Shown piece after piece: positions 49,601 through 60,900 of a stretch of DNA of 64,000 bases. The notes under the pieces were generated by a model. That model was not told where the DNA came from, made no database searches, and saw only the letters and a program-made list of their open reading frames with translations. Source of the stretch: Amyelois transitella (lineage: Eukaryota > Arthropoda > Insecta > Lepidoptera > Pyralidae); contig NC_083506.1 of NCBI RefSeq assembly GCF_032362555.1, forward strand, positions 3,891,501 through 3,955,500. The letters run 5' to 3'. The stretch's first letter is position 1. Each line of letters opens with the position of its first letter. The position numbers were made by a program, and so were the translations under genes.

Positions 49601-51356
49601 CCTATACCATTAAAGGCGAAGTGGCACAGCTATCACCTGAGCTCACCGTACTATACTTTGGTAGATGTTTTTGTATAAAAGCACATAGGTAATATTAGCT
49701 TGACAGGATTGATACAGTGAACGACAAAAAAAAACAAACAACAAAACCGTACAAGGGTCGGTTTTCTATTATGAGGAACAATATTTTATGTAGACGCCGC
49801 CGTAGTATTTTTGTTTTATTAAGTTTCTATTTGTTTATTTTATTTTTCTCTTAACAAGGTGAAAGAAACTGACACATTGCAACAAATTCCTGAGTCCGAA
49901 GTGTCACTTCAAGTAATGTATGTTGAATGTTATTTAATTTATTTTTTATAATTGTATGTATTGCTTTTATACATTTTTATTTTAAGTATATTTCTTTTTT
50001 AAAGGCGATGGAATCACTTTAAGGAAAAAGTGGAGGAATATGCTGATGATTGGTCAAAATACAATACGCATTTGAAACTTTGCTGGGAACATAAATACAA
50101 AACAATTATATCAGGTATCTATAAAAAAAAAACATATTATTATAATATCTTTACTCATAGGTTTAAACTTCTAAATCCTTCATTACTGTTGACTCTGTCT
50201 ACTCCGCAAGGGAGACGTGATTTTATGTATGTATGTATCTTTCGTTAGAGGATGCCGAACTTCATTATATCTATCGTTTTACCTTATTTTTTATAAACAT
50301 AAATCTAGATCAACAGCTCAGTCGACTGTTAGAAAGAGTCCTTAGATTTAATATAATGGAATAATTCGGTGGAGGCAAATCGGTCCAGTAGTGTTTAAAT
50401 GCTACAAAAAAAATTAAATTAACACAAATATTTTCTCTTAATAATATTAATTCAGATAACTTTGTTGTCGTTATTTAATTTTGCAGATTGGTTGCCGTCG
50501 TGGCTGCAGCACGGGCCCGTGTGGGTGGTGAGCGCGTGCGGGGCCGTGCCCAGCGGCGCGGTGGCCGCCGGCGTGTTCGACGGGGAGGTCACGTGGGTCG
50601 CGCGGACTACGCACAAGTACCGAGTCTTATCATTATCGTATAGACTAGTGCCGACTATGTTTTGTGGACTGGTTTCTTGTCGATACCGTGGTCGACTACG
50701 CCCTTTGTTAGAATTTTACGTGATTTTGTTTAAATATGTTGTCTTTTGCGTAGGTGCAACGTCCTCCCAGCAGCATTGCATCCTTCAAAACACTATTGTT
50801 TAGTGTACGCTGATGGGACCGTACACCATTACACCAAGTATCAAGTGAGTCACCAATATAAACGATTTTATTGAAATTTTAATCCTTTTTAGATTGAGAG
50901 GCAACATTAAAAAATTCTAAAGCATCTTGCATATCGGCTTTGCCCTATGGCCTTCACGGTACTGCTATAGCTGCGGCTCAACAAATGCCAATGAACCCAA
51001 ATCGCTCCGCCCATTTTGTAAATACTCCATGGTATTCAAAAATGGTCGTAAAATTAACAGATTATTCATTTACAGAACAACGTACCTACCTATAATTTAA
51101 AAAAACACGTCACGTTAATTCTTTCTAGGTAATGTGCAACGCGGAGGTGAAATGGCTAGCGTGGCGGGCGGGCGAGGTAGGCGCTCGCGCCGTCAAAGTG
51201 GCGCCCGGCATCTACGTGGGCAGAGTCCACTACCGCGGTTCCCACCTCCTCGGCGCCGTACACGCACCCTCCTATAGATGCCACGTGGTCATCTTCGGGA
51301 GACCCTTCGCATTCAACTGCTATGAACTCCTAGTACTTGCGTCCAATACAAACTAG
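25644..51356 (+). CDS. Giant module-repeat protein with C-terminal DM9 pair, 2,184 aa
   Basis: About 59 coding exons, 6,555 nt in total, read through without a stop from ATG 25644 (MTSATPSEF) to TAG 51356. Layout by residue: 1-310 Pro/Ala-rich then basic helical N-terminus; 311-362 a leading half module; 363-1111 modules 1-8; 1112-1255 Gly-rich and charged insert; 1256-1650 modules 9-12; to 1854 Cys-rich then Ser/Thr/Pro-rich; 1855-2035 Trp-rich helical; 2036-2184 two DM9 repeats. No signal peptide or membrane segment was seen, so an intracellular, perhaps scaffold-like protein is my inference. I do not recognise the module or the N-terminus. All introns fit GT-AG except one GC-AG (45133). 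The gene could in truth be two overlapping transcription units, but every phase agrees across the joins. Function unknown. Confidence 0.82.
26154..26211 (+). other. Partial duplicate of exon 3, possible alternative terminal exon
   Basis: After TTTATAATTTTAG comes GGGTCCAAGCCGCAGACGTG, near-copying the start of exon 26343 (GGGTCCAAAAGCCACCGACG) with the same acceptor phase. The frame ends in TGA at 26209-26211 (RGPSRRRVLSYRARCQQQH). If spliced in, it would make a protein of under 100 residues or send the RNA to decay. It may be an inert leftover of a local duplication. Confidence 0.45.
28330..28513 (+). mobile_element. Short Helitron-like element in an intron
   Basis: It starts TCACTACATAGTATAAAACA after an A and ends GCCGGGGCGGGTCGCTAG before a T, 184 bp. 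It begins only 8 bases after the exon end at 28321, directly behind the donor GTAAGTTA. It shares its 3' end with the elements at 11559-12260 and 54595-55016. Confidence 0.65.
29570..29766 (+). other. Alternative Pro/Thr-rich terminal exon of the giant gene
   Basis: A GC-rich stretch enters in phase 1 from the donor at 28815 and reads EVERSHADDKRPEVAPDAAG, then repeated SPTATPNDTPNPTPGPTPL, ending NLSKQ and TAA. The following exon, 30332, is also entered in phase 1, so the same donor can either stop here (about 350 residues in total) or skip to the repeat array. GTAAGT directly after the stop suggests it could also be spliced on. The choice would decide between a short and a 2,184-residue product. 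Confidence 0.55.
30540..30795. repeat. Intronic degenerate minisatellite
   Basis: About five diverged copies of a roughly 50-base unit built on CGTAGCAAGGTCTACGAACC and CGCCTTACTTTTCGTAAGC. It fills part of the 1-kb intron before exon 31398. Confidence 0.7.
31398..41990 (+). other. Half module and modules 1-8 of the repeat array
   Basis: The lead-in is 31398-31416, 31534-31560 and 31642-31753 (C0: EAFMILTDSMEKKG ... GKFTQTYEEGADE). The A/B/C exon triplets are: 1) 32107-32231, 32551-32601, 32957-33068; 2) 33354-33478, 33858-33908, 34569-34680; 3) 35033-35157, 35461-35511, 35722-35824; 4) 36240-36364, 36562-36612, 36851-36971; 5) 37712-37836, 38179-38229, 38521-38626; 6) 39011-39135, 39453-39500, 39638-39746; 7) 40085-40200, 40558-40608, 41011-41113; 8) 41328-41452, 41659-41709, 41906-41990. 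Typical A: L.KA......D......L...L......TP..L...M. Typical B: D...DASKYL......E. Typical C: A...LI..MKK.G...L...GKF..TY..GA.E. Introns carry family A repeats, a tRNA-like piece (33163-33225) and simple repeats. Confidence 0.8.
35890..36157 (-). repeat. SINE-like repeat, family A, near-complete copy
   Basis: It starts with CATACATACATACATA and GTCACGTCTATATCCCTTGC and ends TGCCAGGAACCACACGGCAC. It lies in the intron between exons C3 (35824) and A4 (36240) of the giant gene. Confidence 0.75.
42284..43828 (+). other. Gly-rich and charged insert after module 8
   Basis: Exons 42284-42471, 42915-43007, 43534-43560 and 43705-43828. They encode a basic/acidic stretch (ETEEERRRREAEEARIRAA), a long Gly/Ala run (GGAGGIGGAGGAGGIGGVGG), a second charged stretch (LEARKRREEEERKRREALA), a 27-nt micro-exon of Gly/Ser (GRGSGSGSG), then a C-like exon (SEIDPERRMAQEILHKQLKA). 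It looks like a flexible linker splitting the array. The 27-nt phase-1/1 micro-exon recalls the one at 31534-31560. Confidence 0.75.
44037..48296 (+). other. Modules 9-12 and Cys-rich/Ser-Pro-rich exon
   Basis: A/B/C triplets: 9) 44037-44176, 44844-44894, 45022-45133 (GC donor GCGAGT); 10) 45552-45682, 45796-45846, 46100-46208 (donor GTTAGT overlaps an in-frame TAG); 11) 46508-46641, 46869-46919, 46999-47110; 12) 47194-47324, 47406-47456, then 47574-48296. The last exon replaces a normal C unit. It starts Cys-rich (VCKCMKNVFVQCELWCDEIL, RPCCTCSRH; about ten Cys in 120 residues), then becomes Ser/Thr/Pro-rich. It is far richer in GC than its surroundings, so large antisense and alternative open frames there are shadows. 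The regular A exons here are 6-15 nt longer than in modules 1-6. Confidence 0.78.
48539..50114 (+). other. Trp-rich helical segment of the giant gene
   Basis: Exons 48539-48682, 49177-49292, 49430-49543, 49859-49917 and 50005-50114 encode about 180 residues with regularly spaced Trp (WHAMMVSLMWNVQAWRDWI, WTTFQRRVSQEALQWRQY, MFNRWTHWLNVV, WNHFKEKVEEYADDWSKY). The pattern suggests several amphipathic helices, perhaps a helical bundle. No family was recognised. It connects the module array to the DM9 tail. Confidence 0.7.
50487..51356 (+). other. C-terminal DM9 repeat pair of the giant gene
   Basis: Exons 50487-50616, 50754-50844 and 51129-51356. Repeat 1: VWVVSACGAVPSGAVAAGVF ... TWVARTTHKCN ... 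HYCLVYADG. Repeat 2: VKWLAWRAGEVGARAVKVA ... YVGRVHYRGSHLLGAVHAPS. The Trp, G.VP.GAV..G, YV.R..H and late Cys/Val positions match the DM9 repeats of genes 1-3. As in those genes, an intron of phase 0 separates the repeats, and the last exon is 228 nt, the same as in gene 1. Repeat 1 has an extra intron at 50617-50753. Repeat 2 is diverged at the loop (lacks P.GA). Confidence 0.8.
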
Positions 51357-51902
51357 TTTTACGAACATTTTTCGGAGGGTATGGTGACAAATTAAGCCTT
51401 TTGGGCTGATGTGGAGCAAACAATTGGGAATCCGTTTAGGGTGGTGCAATTGGAAATCCTTTGGGAGTTGATTGTTTGAATTGACTACGCTGGTAAAGTG
51501 GCAATGAGTTTAAAGCTAGAATAAATAAATCGCTTCCGAAATCGATATTGTCATTTAAATAATTTATAACATGGTTTATTATGAAAATTTTACTTGCAAA
51601 ATCCTTGCTACGAGTATTTATTAAGATAAATTAGTCGTGAATTGAATACACTATTCGGTCTAATGTGAAAATTGTACATGATTCTGTAACATTTACAATT
51701 TACAAAATCCTTGCAACTTTTTTTGGTTTAATGCTAGCGTATTTTATTTATGTGATTATGCAAATCGAGTCGACGTTGTGTCTTACGAAGATGTATTTTT
51801 TACATATTGTTGTATTTTGATATTTGTTCTATTTTGAGAAAATATACAAGATTTTTTTTTAAATAAAATTTTATTATATCATGTCAAGTATTTAATAAAT
51901 AA
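51357..51902. other. Convergent intergenic spacer
   Basis: This is the 3' UTR space of two convergent genes. TTTATT at 51870-51875 is AATAAA on the minus strand for the RPH-like gene. No separate gene was seen. Confidence 0.55.
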
Positions 51903-54900
51903 TCACATTTCGTTAGTTGGGTCGTCGGCTACGGTAACTTTTTCTAGAATGCCCCGGTGTCCTAAAAGTCTCACTGTGTCGCCGGTGCTAAATAAATCCG
52001 TGGCTCCAGTCGCTCCTACTACACAAGGCAATCCATACTCACGCGCAATGACGGCGCCTGTAAAGATACAAATATGTTAGAAAAAACACACATATAATCA
52101 CATCTTTATCTCTTACGGGTTAAACAGAGCTAACACTCTTGTAAAGACTGAAAGATACTAGAAACAAATTGAGTTTAGACTTAGTTCTTGTGTCTGATTG
52201 TTTGTCTATATGTTTGTACCAGCATCACGCGAAAACCAATTTGATTGCGATTTTCTTAGACGTGTTTGTCTTGGTCAAACTGGTATACAAAAATTTATCT
52301 TAGTGTAGCGTAGCCCTAGATAACATAATAGACATAGATAGAGACTGTAGACCTAGTGTTTTGAGTTGTGCATTGTCCTTCAGTATGTCAGTCATTCTAA
52401 CAGATTTTATAAATGTGTACAGGTTATGTCCCTTCTCCGTACTGCGGCCTATAAATTTCTGCCAAATTTCATTGGTTTAGTGGTTTTGACGTGAAAGACG
52501 GATAAAAAACACACTTTCACTTTGATATTTGTATGGATCATCACGAACCATGTGATATAAGTCCTCCCAGCTCCGTGACTATGCCGGAGAGCAGCGGAAA
52601 GTATGGCGACCAGCCGATGTCTGTGGCGAGCGTGATGAGGATGTCTCCTTGTTGGAGCTGGTGGATCTGCAGAAGAATTATATATTAAAATTTGTGAAAA
52701 TCAAAATTTTTATAAATTAAAGTATATTGAAGTCATAGTACATCGAAATCCATAGGATTAGTCGGTAAAAACACAGAATAGCGCCATCTAGCGCAATTCG
52801 ATGAAACTACAACTAGATGGGGCTTTCTTTACGCAATCTCTGTCCCTGGCGGTGTGGATAGAAGAATCGAATTGGTCGAACGAACGTAAGTAACGGGCTG
52901 CGACCACGAGACCACTTTTCCCATCCACTTTTTCTTGATACTAACCTCCGATAGGTCTTTGACGACACAAGCTCTCCCAATGACCTCTCCCCCGAACACG
53001 GAGGTAGCCTCCACTCTCACGTCCCCAGCGGTGACGGCGGGGCCCTTATCTTCAATCGGCTTGGGCCAGCCCGTGTGGTTTTCCGCAAACCGCAACTTGG
53101 ACCATTTGGGGAAGTATTGCTGGCGTTGTATTGCTCTGAAAGTGATGAAATAAGTTAAAATAATTAGTTAATGAGGGCGCTAGTTCTGCGTTTCCTATAG
53201 CAACATCAGATACTTATTTGAGTTATAAAGGTAATTAGACAATAGTGCACCACTTCAAATATTTACCTACTGTTTAAATTATTCCTATCTGGTTTAGAAG
53301 ATATTATAAAAGTAGTTATGATTAGCAACGCAATATGACGTATGCTATATTTTTGTTCAAGCTTTAAAAACGTAACTAACTTTCTCAACAGCGCCGGGTC
53401 TCTGGTCTGGTAGTATCTCCTGAGCTCGTTCTCCCTGAAGTAGAACACGAGGTCAGGGTCCGGCAGATACCACTCCTTGACCAGCTGCTTGCCCAGCTGT
53501 ATGGCCATCAGCCTTATTTTGTGGACGGCTAGGATCAGCTGCGCTTTGGTCGCTTCTCTGTTGCGAACCATGTGTCTGCACACTGGTAGCAACAATCTTA
53601 ATATTTTCCTGGAAAAAAGGGGTTTTTATTTGTCTGTGTCGTGGGCCGATCGTTGTATAAAAACTCTCGCTGTTTCGCTTTTTATTATGACGGGAAACGA
53701 GACAGCGATAGTTTATCGCGCGACATCTGCAACTCAATCCTGATTAAATATTCAATAAAATAAACGAAATCATGCGAAATGCTCTATTAGTACCTTCCTT
53801 AAGGAAACAACTAACATTTCCTATGGAAAGACCTGTTTACTTAAAGCTATCATAACTCGTCATTTGAGCTGTGCGTTAATTAATCCGTTAGTTTATAGAT
53901 CTAAAGAATTGTGTCTACTTTTGCCTTTTTTTTTCTGCCCGAATCTTCATTTGCATGTAGTTCCACATTTTCCTTGTATTTAAATATACTTTATTGTGAC
54001 AAAACACACATATATGTATATCTAAGCAAGCATACCTAGTGCTGCTTCTCTGCGGCGTCTTCAAAGAAGCGATGATTTGAGCGTCCGTCTTGCTCGTCTT
54101 GACGTCCTCGGCGGCCCTCATGCTGGCCAACACTTTCATCAGCTCTTCTGGCACTAACACCCATGGCTTTGTTGCTACATCAAACTGAAATAAAAAAGAA
54201 TGATGAGTGATGAAACTATAATTTTAGTAAACTGTAAAAAAATATATTTTAAGTAATCTCTAAGGAGTCTAGAAATTTGGCTTTGGTTCTTGTGGTACGT
54301 TTATTATATATACGGGTGCATTGAATGAGATTTACCGAAATCCCCGCGGGAACAGAATAAGCAGAATTTATCGTTTCACATGGGCGGAGCCGGAAGAAAC
54401 AATAAGTAATGGATACAATAAGTTTTGCTCGGTGTTGTCACTATATGCTACCGTTTGTAGTAAATCAAATTCATTTTTAAAGTAATTAAAAACATCATAC
54501 ATACATAAAAACATCATAATATGGCAATTTAACGAAGTGACGAATATTTAAGTTAATGCCAAACCAATTCGTTTTTAACTTAGTTTATACCATACTAGCG
54601 ACCCGCCCCGGCTTCGCACGGATGCACAGCTGATACCAAAATCTAAAAATAATCTCATGAAAAAATGTGGTTGTTGTGCCTCACTCGACATAGATAGGTA
54701 TAGTGTGTCGCGGACTTTTTTGTAGATACATATTTATAAGATCAACAATTAATTAAAACATTTTATGGTTCTATCTTTTGTAGTTTAGGCAGCGTACGTA
54801 AAATAAGTAACTTTTTGGTTGATTTCGGTTTGTGTCCGAAAAATCCAAATGTATTACGGAACCCTATTTTTTTCCAAAATAAAATATAGTCTATGTTACT

Positions 54901-57900
54901 CGTGGATAATGTAGCTTTGAATGATGAAAGAATTTTTGAAATCGGTCCAGTAGTTTTTGAGCCTATTCATTACAACCAAACAAACAAAGTTTTCCTCTTT
55001 ATAATATTAGTGTAGAAATAATGACAGATTATTATCTAATTGACGAATCATTAATAATGAACGCTATCTTTGCTCGCATCGTGACATTACCGTAACTAAT
55101 TATCATCAGAGTTTTGAAAATTTGTCCACTTGAAAACATGGTTACATGTTACCATACCTCCATGATAGCTCTAAAGCCGTGTTCATCCAGAAATTTGACT
55201 ACATTCTTGTAAACATCAGGCAGCGTCTCCTCAAGCCACCGCATCGCTTTCTTCGGCTCCTGGGCTTTGAACTCTTCCATTTTCCCGCTCTCGTGTATCT
55301 GACGCGCCAACTTTGCCAACACTTGCGGAACCTCCGCTGACAACACGTCCCCTGAGCTCAACATCATTCCGATTTCTGAGCACTGCTCTTGGCTGAAATC
55401 TGGACAAAACTCGAACATTTATTTAAGTCTTTACCTTAATTTTTTATTATTATTTTATTTATTTATTTACCTTTCCTACACTCTAATACAGTGTTAGTAT
55501 TTTGGTAACTGAGTGTCGAAGTAATATAGGTGTGAATTCGTTCAAAAGTGCAACAAAATTAAGTTTATTTCCTTCGCTACTCGTATTAGTATTAGGTTAA
55601 GAATGTGCAGCGCACGCATCAGTAACATGTACCATAGATCCATACATCCCTAATGTTCTACAATTATCTAAAATTCTCTTGTCTCCTTTTAACTGAGGAT
55701 TTTGCTCAATGCAACTTTTTTTTTAAATTTTTTCCTAATAAACTAGATCAAAACATTGTGTTGTGTGTTGGTAACCGTCCTTGTAATCCTTCGGTATTGC
55801 CAACAATGACCACGGTTTCAAGAGCATCTCTTCTGCGCGCTTATCTTTCCAATGTTACCTTCTAAAAGAGATATAAAGGCATTTATCTTACCTATTCCTC
55901 GTCCCTCGAGCAACACAGACATCGCAATCAGCTGACTACCAGAGCTGGCCGAGCTGGTGTACATGTGCCTTAAACCCACATCTTCCATGTGGCCGTGTAA
56001 CCCTGATATCGCTTCAATGATCTCTAAACTGCTCATATTCTCAGTTGAGCACGGCATGTTCTTGACAGTTTGGGTCGCCTTCTTCAATTGCCATTTGGAG
56101 GACAGCAATGGCTTGAAAAAAAAAGTAACAAGATAGAGATAAACTTGCGTAATAGAGGGGTTAGCTTGATAATTGCTTTGGCTAATAGAGGTGCAATTGG
56201 TGGGGATGTCGAAATATGAATGTTTTATAATTCTTACCCAAAAGTGCGCGCGATGTGCTGATCAGCGATTTACACACCTACTTCCTACCACCCTATTCCG
56301 ACATATAAAGTTAGGTATCTAAATTCATAGTATCAGATAACTTACCCATAAGAGAGCTCGCATTATCATTAAGAGCCTCCTCGTCATACTAAAAGGTCGT
56401 CGATGTAGCGCCGTGTCGATGATGTGCTGGTCAGCGAATTTGTGCCCGTGCAGCGCCATCTCCTGCATGCGGACGCCAATGTCTATCTTCTTGGGCGGGC
56501 GACGGTACGATAACTGCAAAAGGATTTATCTAATCTATAAATTAAAGGTTTATACGTTTTATTATGGCCATGATTACTTATGATCTTAAAAACTGAAATG
56601 TTTGAAAAACATGACCCTAGTAGTGATAGGGCACAACAAGATATATTTTTAGTACCTTTAATAGTCAATATGCTCCAATAACACGTTGTACAATGACGAA
56701 CCTATTTACCCGTTCCTGGGGGCCGGCAGGCCACCCCCGCACTATGAAGACGAAATGGACCGAATATCGCCGAAGACGAGCGAATCCGCAAGTCGTGGTC
56801 TCTCTTAATATACTTGCGTTCTCATCGATACCTGTCTCGTCAAATTATACCATAATTTCTTAATAATTTTAATTGGTGATACAGCGACCACATCTACAAA
56901 CAGTCCACTCCAGCAACTTCCACACAGCCATATTGAGATGTACCAATAATACTCAACGAAGTTTAACTTACCTACAGCATACAAAGGCATACTTACCATG
57001 ATCCGGGTTTGGTTCCCCTGCATAAGTACCGAAATTCAGACAGGAATTGCTTCTTGTAAAAAAATTACTTACCCAATTAGAGATCGTAGTCATAGACAGA
57101 TAATACAGATAATTTAGTACATAATCGGAACTTATTAGTATCTGATGTTAACGCCAGGAGGAAGAAAAAGTTAGTGTCTCTTGTTGTACCAGCTCGCGTC
57201 GGGTTTGCGCTCCAAACCTGTCATTAGAGTGACCGCCATGGACTTCATAAGTGTAAACGAAGACTCAACAAGAGGAACGGTCATGGGCTTCATTATACTA
57301 ACAACTCGACAAGCGAAGTGTGAATAAGATGTTGAAAGGGGAAGGCATAGACCAAGGTATGTTTATCAAATCTGGGACGTACTGGCGATAAACAGACGTA
57401 CTTGCATGAAGAGCAAAGAGAGACGCATGCAGCGACTGTATCAAGTACTAAAGTACTACCTCTCCGGTAAGACGCGTGATGTTAAGTAGGTATGAAGTCT
57501 ACTTACAGCATACAAGGCCATGGTGACCCGGTAGTGCGTCATGAACGCCCAATGGTCGTACGGGCTGGCGTCGGGCTCCATACCGTGCATCAGAGTGTCC
57601 ATCAAGGGCTTCAGTAACACGTCTATGCTAAGAGGCGACATCGGTTTGGGCATCACCTGTCAGATAGTACAAATTTTATTTGTGTTACCATTTATGCACA
57701 ACATGATGAGAAACGAACCTTCTCTGATTGGCTTAGGACTTGTGGACATCTGACAGTCATCTGACAGGCATCTGACAATATTTTAGTATAGGTAATGATG
57801 TCGGCCAAGACCAGAAACACCACTTTCATGTCATTATCAGTCCATCTAAATATCTCATCAGCCACTCTGGTTACAATATGTCTCACAAAACATCAGATAT

Positions 57901-60900
57901 TTCTTCCTCTTTCTTAAACCTGTCCTTCTTAAAATCCCCTTGTCTCATAAGATACCATTTTATTGTCTAAACAGACATAAGACATTCACACAAGTCTCGA
58001 CGTCTTACACACAAATAATTTAACATTTCGTAGTGTCAATTTTAATTTCTAAAAAATGCCCTTTAGCTTTAATAGACAATGGACAAAATAAAAAAAATCG
58101 TTCGTTCGTCGATGAATAACAAAACAACCAACCTCTCCGCAGTTGGCGAAGGTAATGATATCGTCGTCCGACATGATTGGCGAGTCGTGTTCGTGCAGTA
58201 GTTCCTCCTCGGTCCACTGCTCCAGCGAGGTGATAGGCCGGGCTTGCAGTAAATAAATGCCGTCCTAAACATAAGAATTACTTGAATAAAACAAAGGGTA
58301 CGAATGACCTCGGTGAACATTTAGGGATTGCAGATCAAAAGGAGGCAATGTATTACGGGCAGGCGTTGATAATGCAAGATACATCTAAGAATCATTTGCG
58401 GACCCCAGGTCCCAAAGCTTAATGACAGAGTATGAAACTGGGAACACCAACACGCCAAGATGAGAGATAGAGAGATCTAAGAATACATACATACATACAT
58501 AAAATCACGCCTCTTTCCCGGAGGGGTAGGCAAATCTAAGAATCATTGCAATTAATAAAACAAAGTTAGGTACGATAGTCTTCGGTGAACATTCTAGGGA
58601 CTAGATTACAGTTCAACACGGCACGTTCCGTTCTCACTCCGGCCCAGACTGTGGAGTCACGTTACCAACGAGTATCCTGACCTTGGCTACAGCCCACTCT
58701 ATGTCCCTCCCGGCGCCCCACAGCTGCTCCTGCCTCCCCCCCAACCTGGCGAGCTCCAGCATCTCGCTCTCAGACAAACACGGCACGTTCCGTTCTCACT
58801 CCGGCCCAGACTGTGAAATCACGTTACCAACGAGTATCCTGACCTTGGTTACAGCCCACTCTATATCCCTCCCGGCGCCCCACAGCTGCTCCTGCCTCCC
58901 CCCCCAGCCTGGCCAGCTGCAGCATCTCGCTCTCAGACAAACACGGCACGTTCCGTTCCCACTCCGGCCCAGACTGTGAAATCACATTACCAACGAGTAT
59001 CCTGACCTTGGCTACAGCCCACTCTATATCCCTCCCGGCGCCCCACAGCTGCTCCTGCCTCCCCCCCAGCCTGGCCAGCTGCAGCATCTCGCTCTCAGAC
59101 AAACACGGCACGTTCCGTTCCGACTCCGGCACGGATTGTGACGTCACGCCATCGTCCGCCGTCGTCACTCGTTCCGTTTTCGAGCCGAGCTCGATCTTCA
59201 TGATACTCATGTCACCGTCTTCGTGACGTCTCACGGTTATCGTGTCGGGCTCCACTGTGCCGGATACGACGCTCTGAAACAAGTTAAGAAAATATAACAG
59301 CCGAATGTTCTACAAAATGTGTGTAAGCCAGCCCCCGTAGAAAAAACTATCGTTGTTTCGCTTTTCATTATAACGTAAAACGGGACAGCGGTAGCTTTTC
59401 GCGCGATAAAAACGTCGTCTCGCGTGCCTTACAAAGAGGGCAGATCGTGCGTGCCAAACAATTATTTTAGCAAACAATGTTAAACTCTATGCAAATACGA
59501 AAACACGGCAGTTTACACAGTTAAGCACCGATGTCAGTGCAATAAAAGACAAGATCTAATTAATACTTTTTACTACTTTATCATGTACTATTTCAGTGCC
59601 GTGTGGTTCCCGGCACCAATACAAAAAAGAATAGGACCACTCCATCTCTTTCCCATGGATGTCGTAAAAGGCGACTAAGGGATAGGCTTACAATCTTGGG
59701 ATTCTTTTTTAGGCGATGGGCTAGCAACCTGTCACTATTTGAATCTCAATTCGATCATTAAGCCAAACAGCTGAACGTGGGCATTCAGTCTTTCCAAGTC
59801 TGTTGGCTCTGTCTACCCCGCAAGGGATATAGACGTGACCATATGTATGTATGTACTATTTCAGTATATACGAAGTGTACCTCGCCGAGCCCGTAGTTGG
59901 CGGTGAGCAGCAGCCGCGCGGCGTCCCCGCGCGCCGGGTGCCGCGAGAACAGCACGCCGGCCGCGCGCGGGCTCACCAGCGCCTGGACCACGACGGCGCC
60001 GCCGCACAAACACGGCTGACCGTTCTGCCTGCAATATAGGTTTAAAGATCTTTATTTCACTCACAAACAATTAAATTCACTTACAATGAGCCTTAGATTA
60101 AGATACAAAATAATAGTAAACAAGTAACGCGTTCAAGCAGTGTTAAATTTTTAAATAAACACAGTTGTCACAACAATAATTTTAAACTTGTTCGTAGACA
60201 TGTTTTTTTAAATCTTTCTGTGAACAAAGTCAAAGATTTGTATTCTTTCAGTTGATTTGGCAGTCTGTTGTACATTTGCGCCCCTTCATACAATATTAAT
60301 TTATCATCTTAATAACAGAGACAGCAGTCTCGATTCAGATAGTGGTAGGTAGCTAGCCCATTGAGTACATGGAGATTCTTAAGTTTAAAGTTTTTTAAGA
60401 TCTTTAGGATTCCATTCGGCGTTGGCATGACTAAACGAGGACACATGTGTATAGTTAGATCCTAGAATAGGAGATGAGTAATACAGAACTAATTGGACAC
60501 TATAGAGCACTTTTGAAATACAAGCCAGCTCTTTCTATCAGATGGCAGAGATGGCGCTAGCGTACTTGCCTGCGGTAATACGCGCTGGTGAACGCGAACA
60601 TTGACCCCCAACATTTCTGCACGCCTCGCAACACGTCCTCATCGCTGACACAGCCCAGTATGGTCTCGTTCTGACCAGCGGCCGATAGCGTCTCACTGTC
60701 TTCGCCAACAGCTATATAACAAATTCATTAAATTTGCGAAAGGAAACATGTTCGTCAGAATTTTTCATTGGTTACTAACTTAGGCAGTTATCATTACGTT
60801 CCCTAAGGTACCTACATTCATGCAAGTCTTTGTGGGCAGATATGAAGTGGTTCTCCTCATACTTTACCAATTTCGTTATGTTGTAAGAGACAACAAAATA

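Noticed and set aside
58683-58979. 98-codon plus-strand open frame
   Set aside because: It is the antisense of the tandem pseudo-exon copies of the minus-strand enzyme gene.
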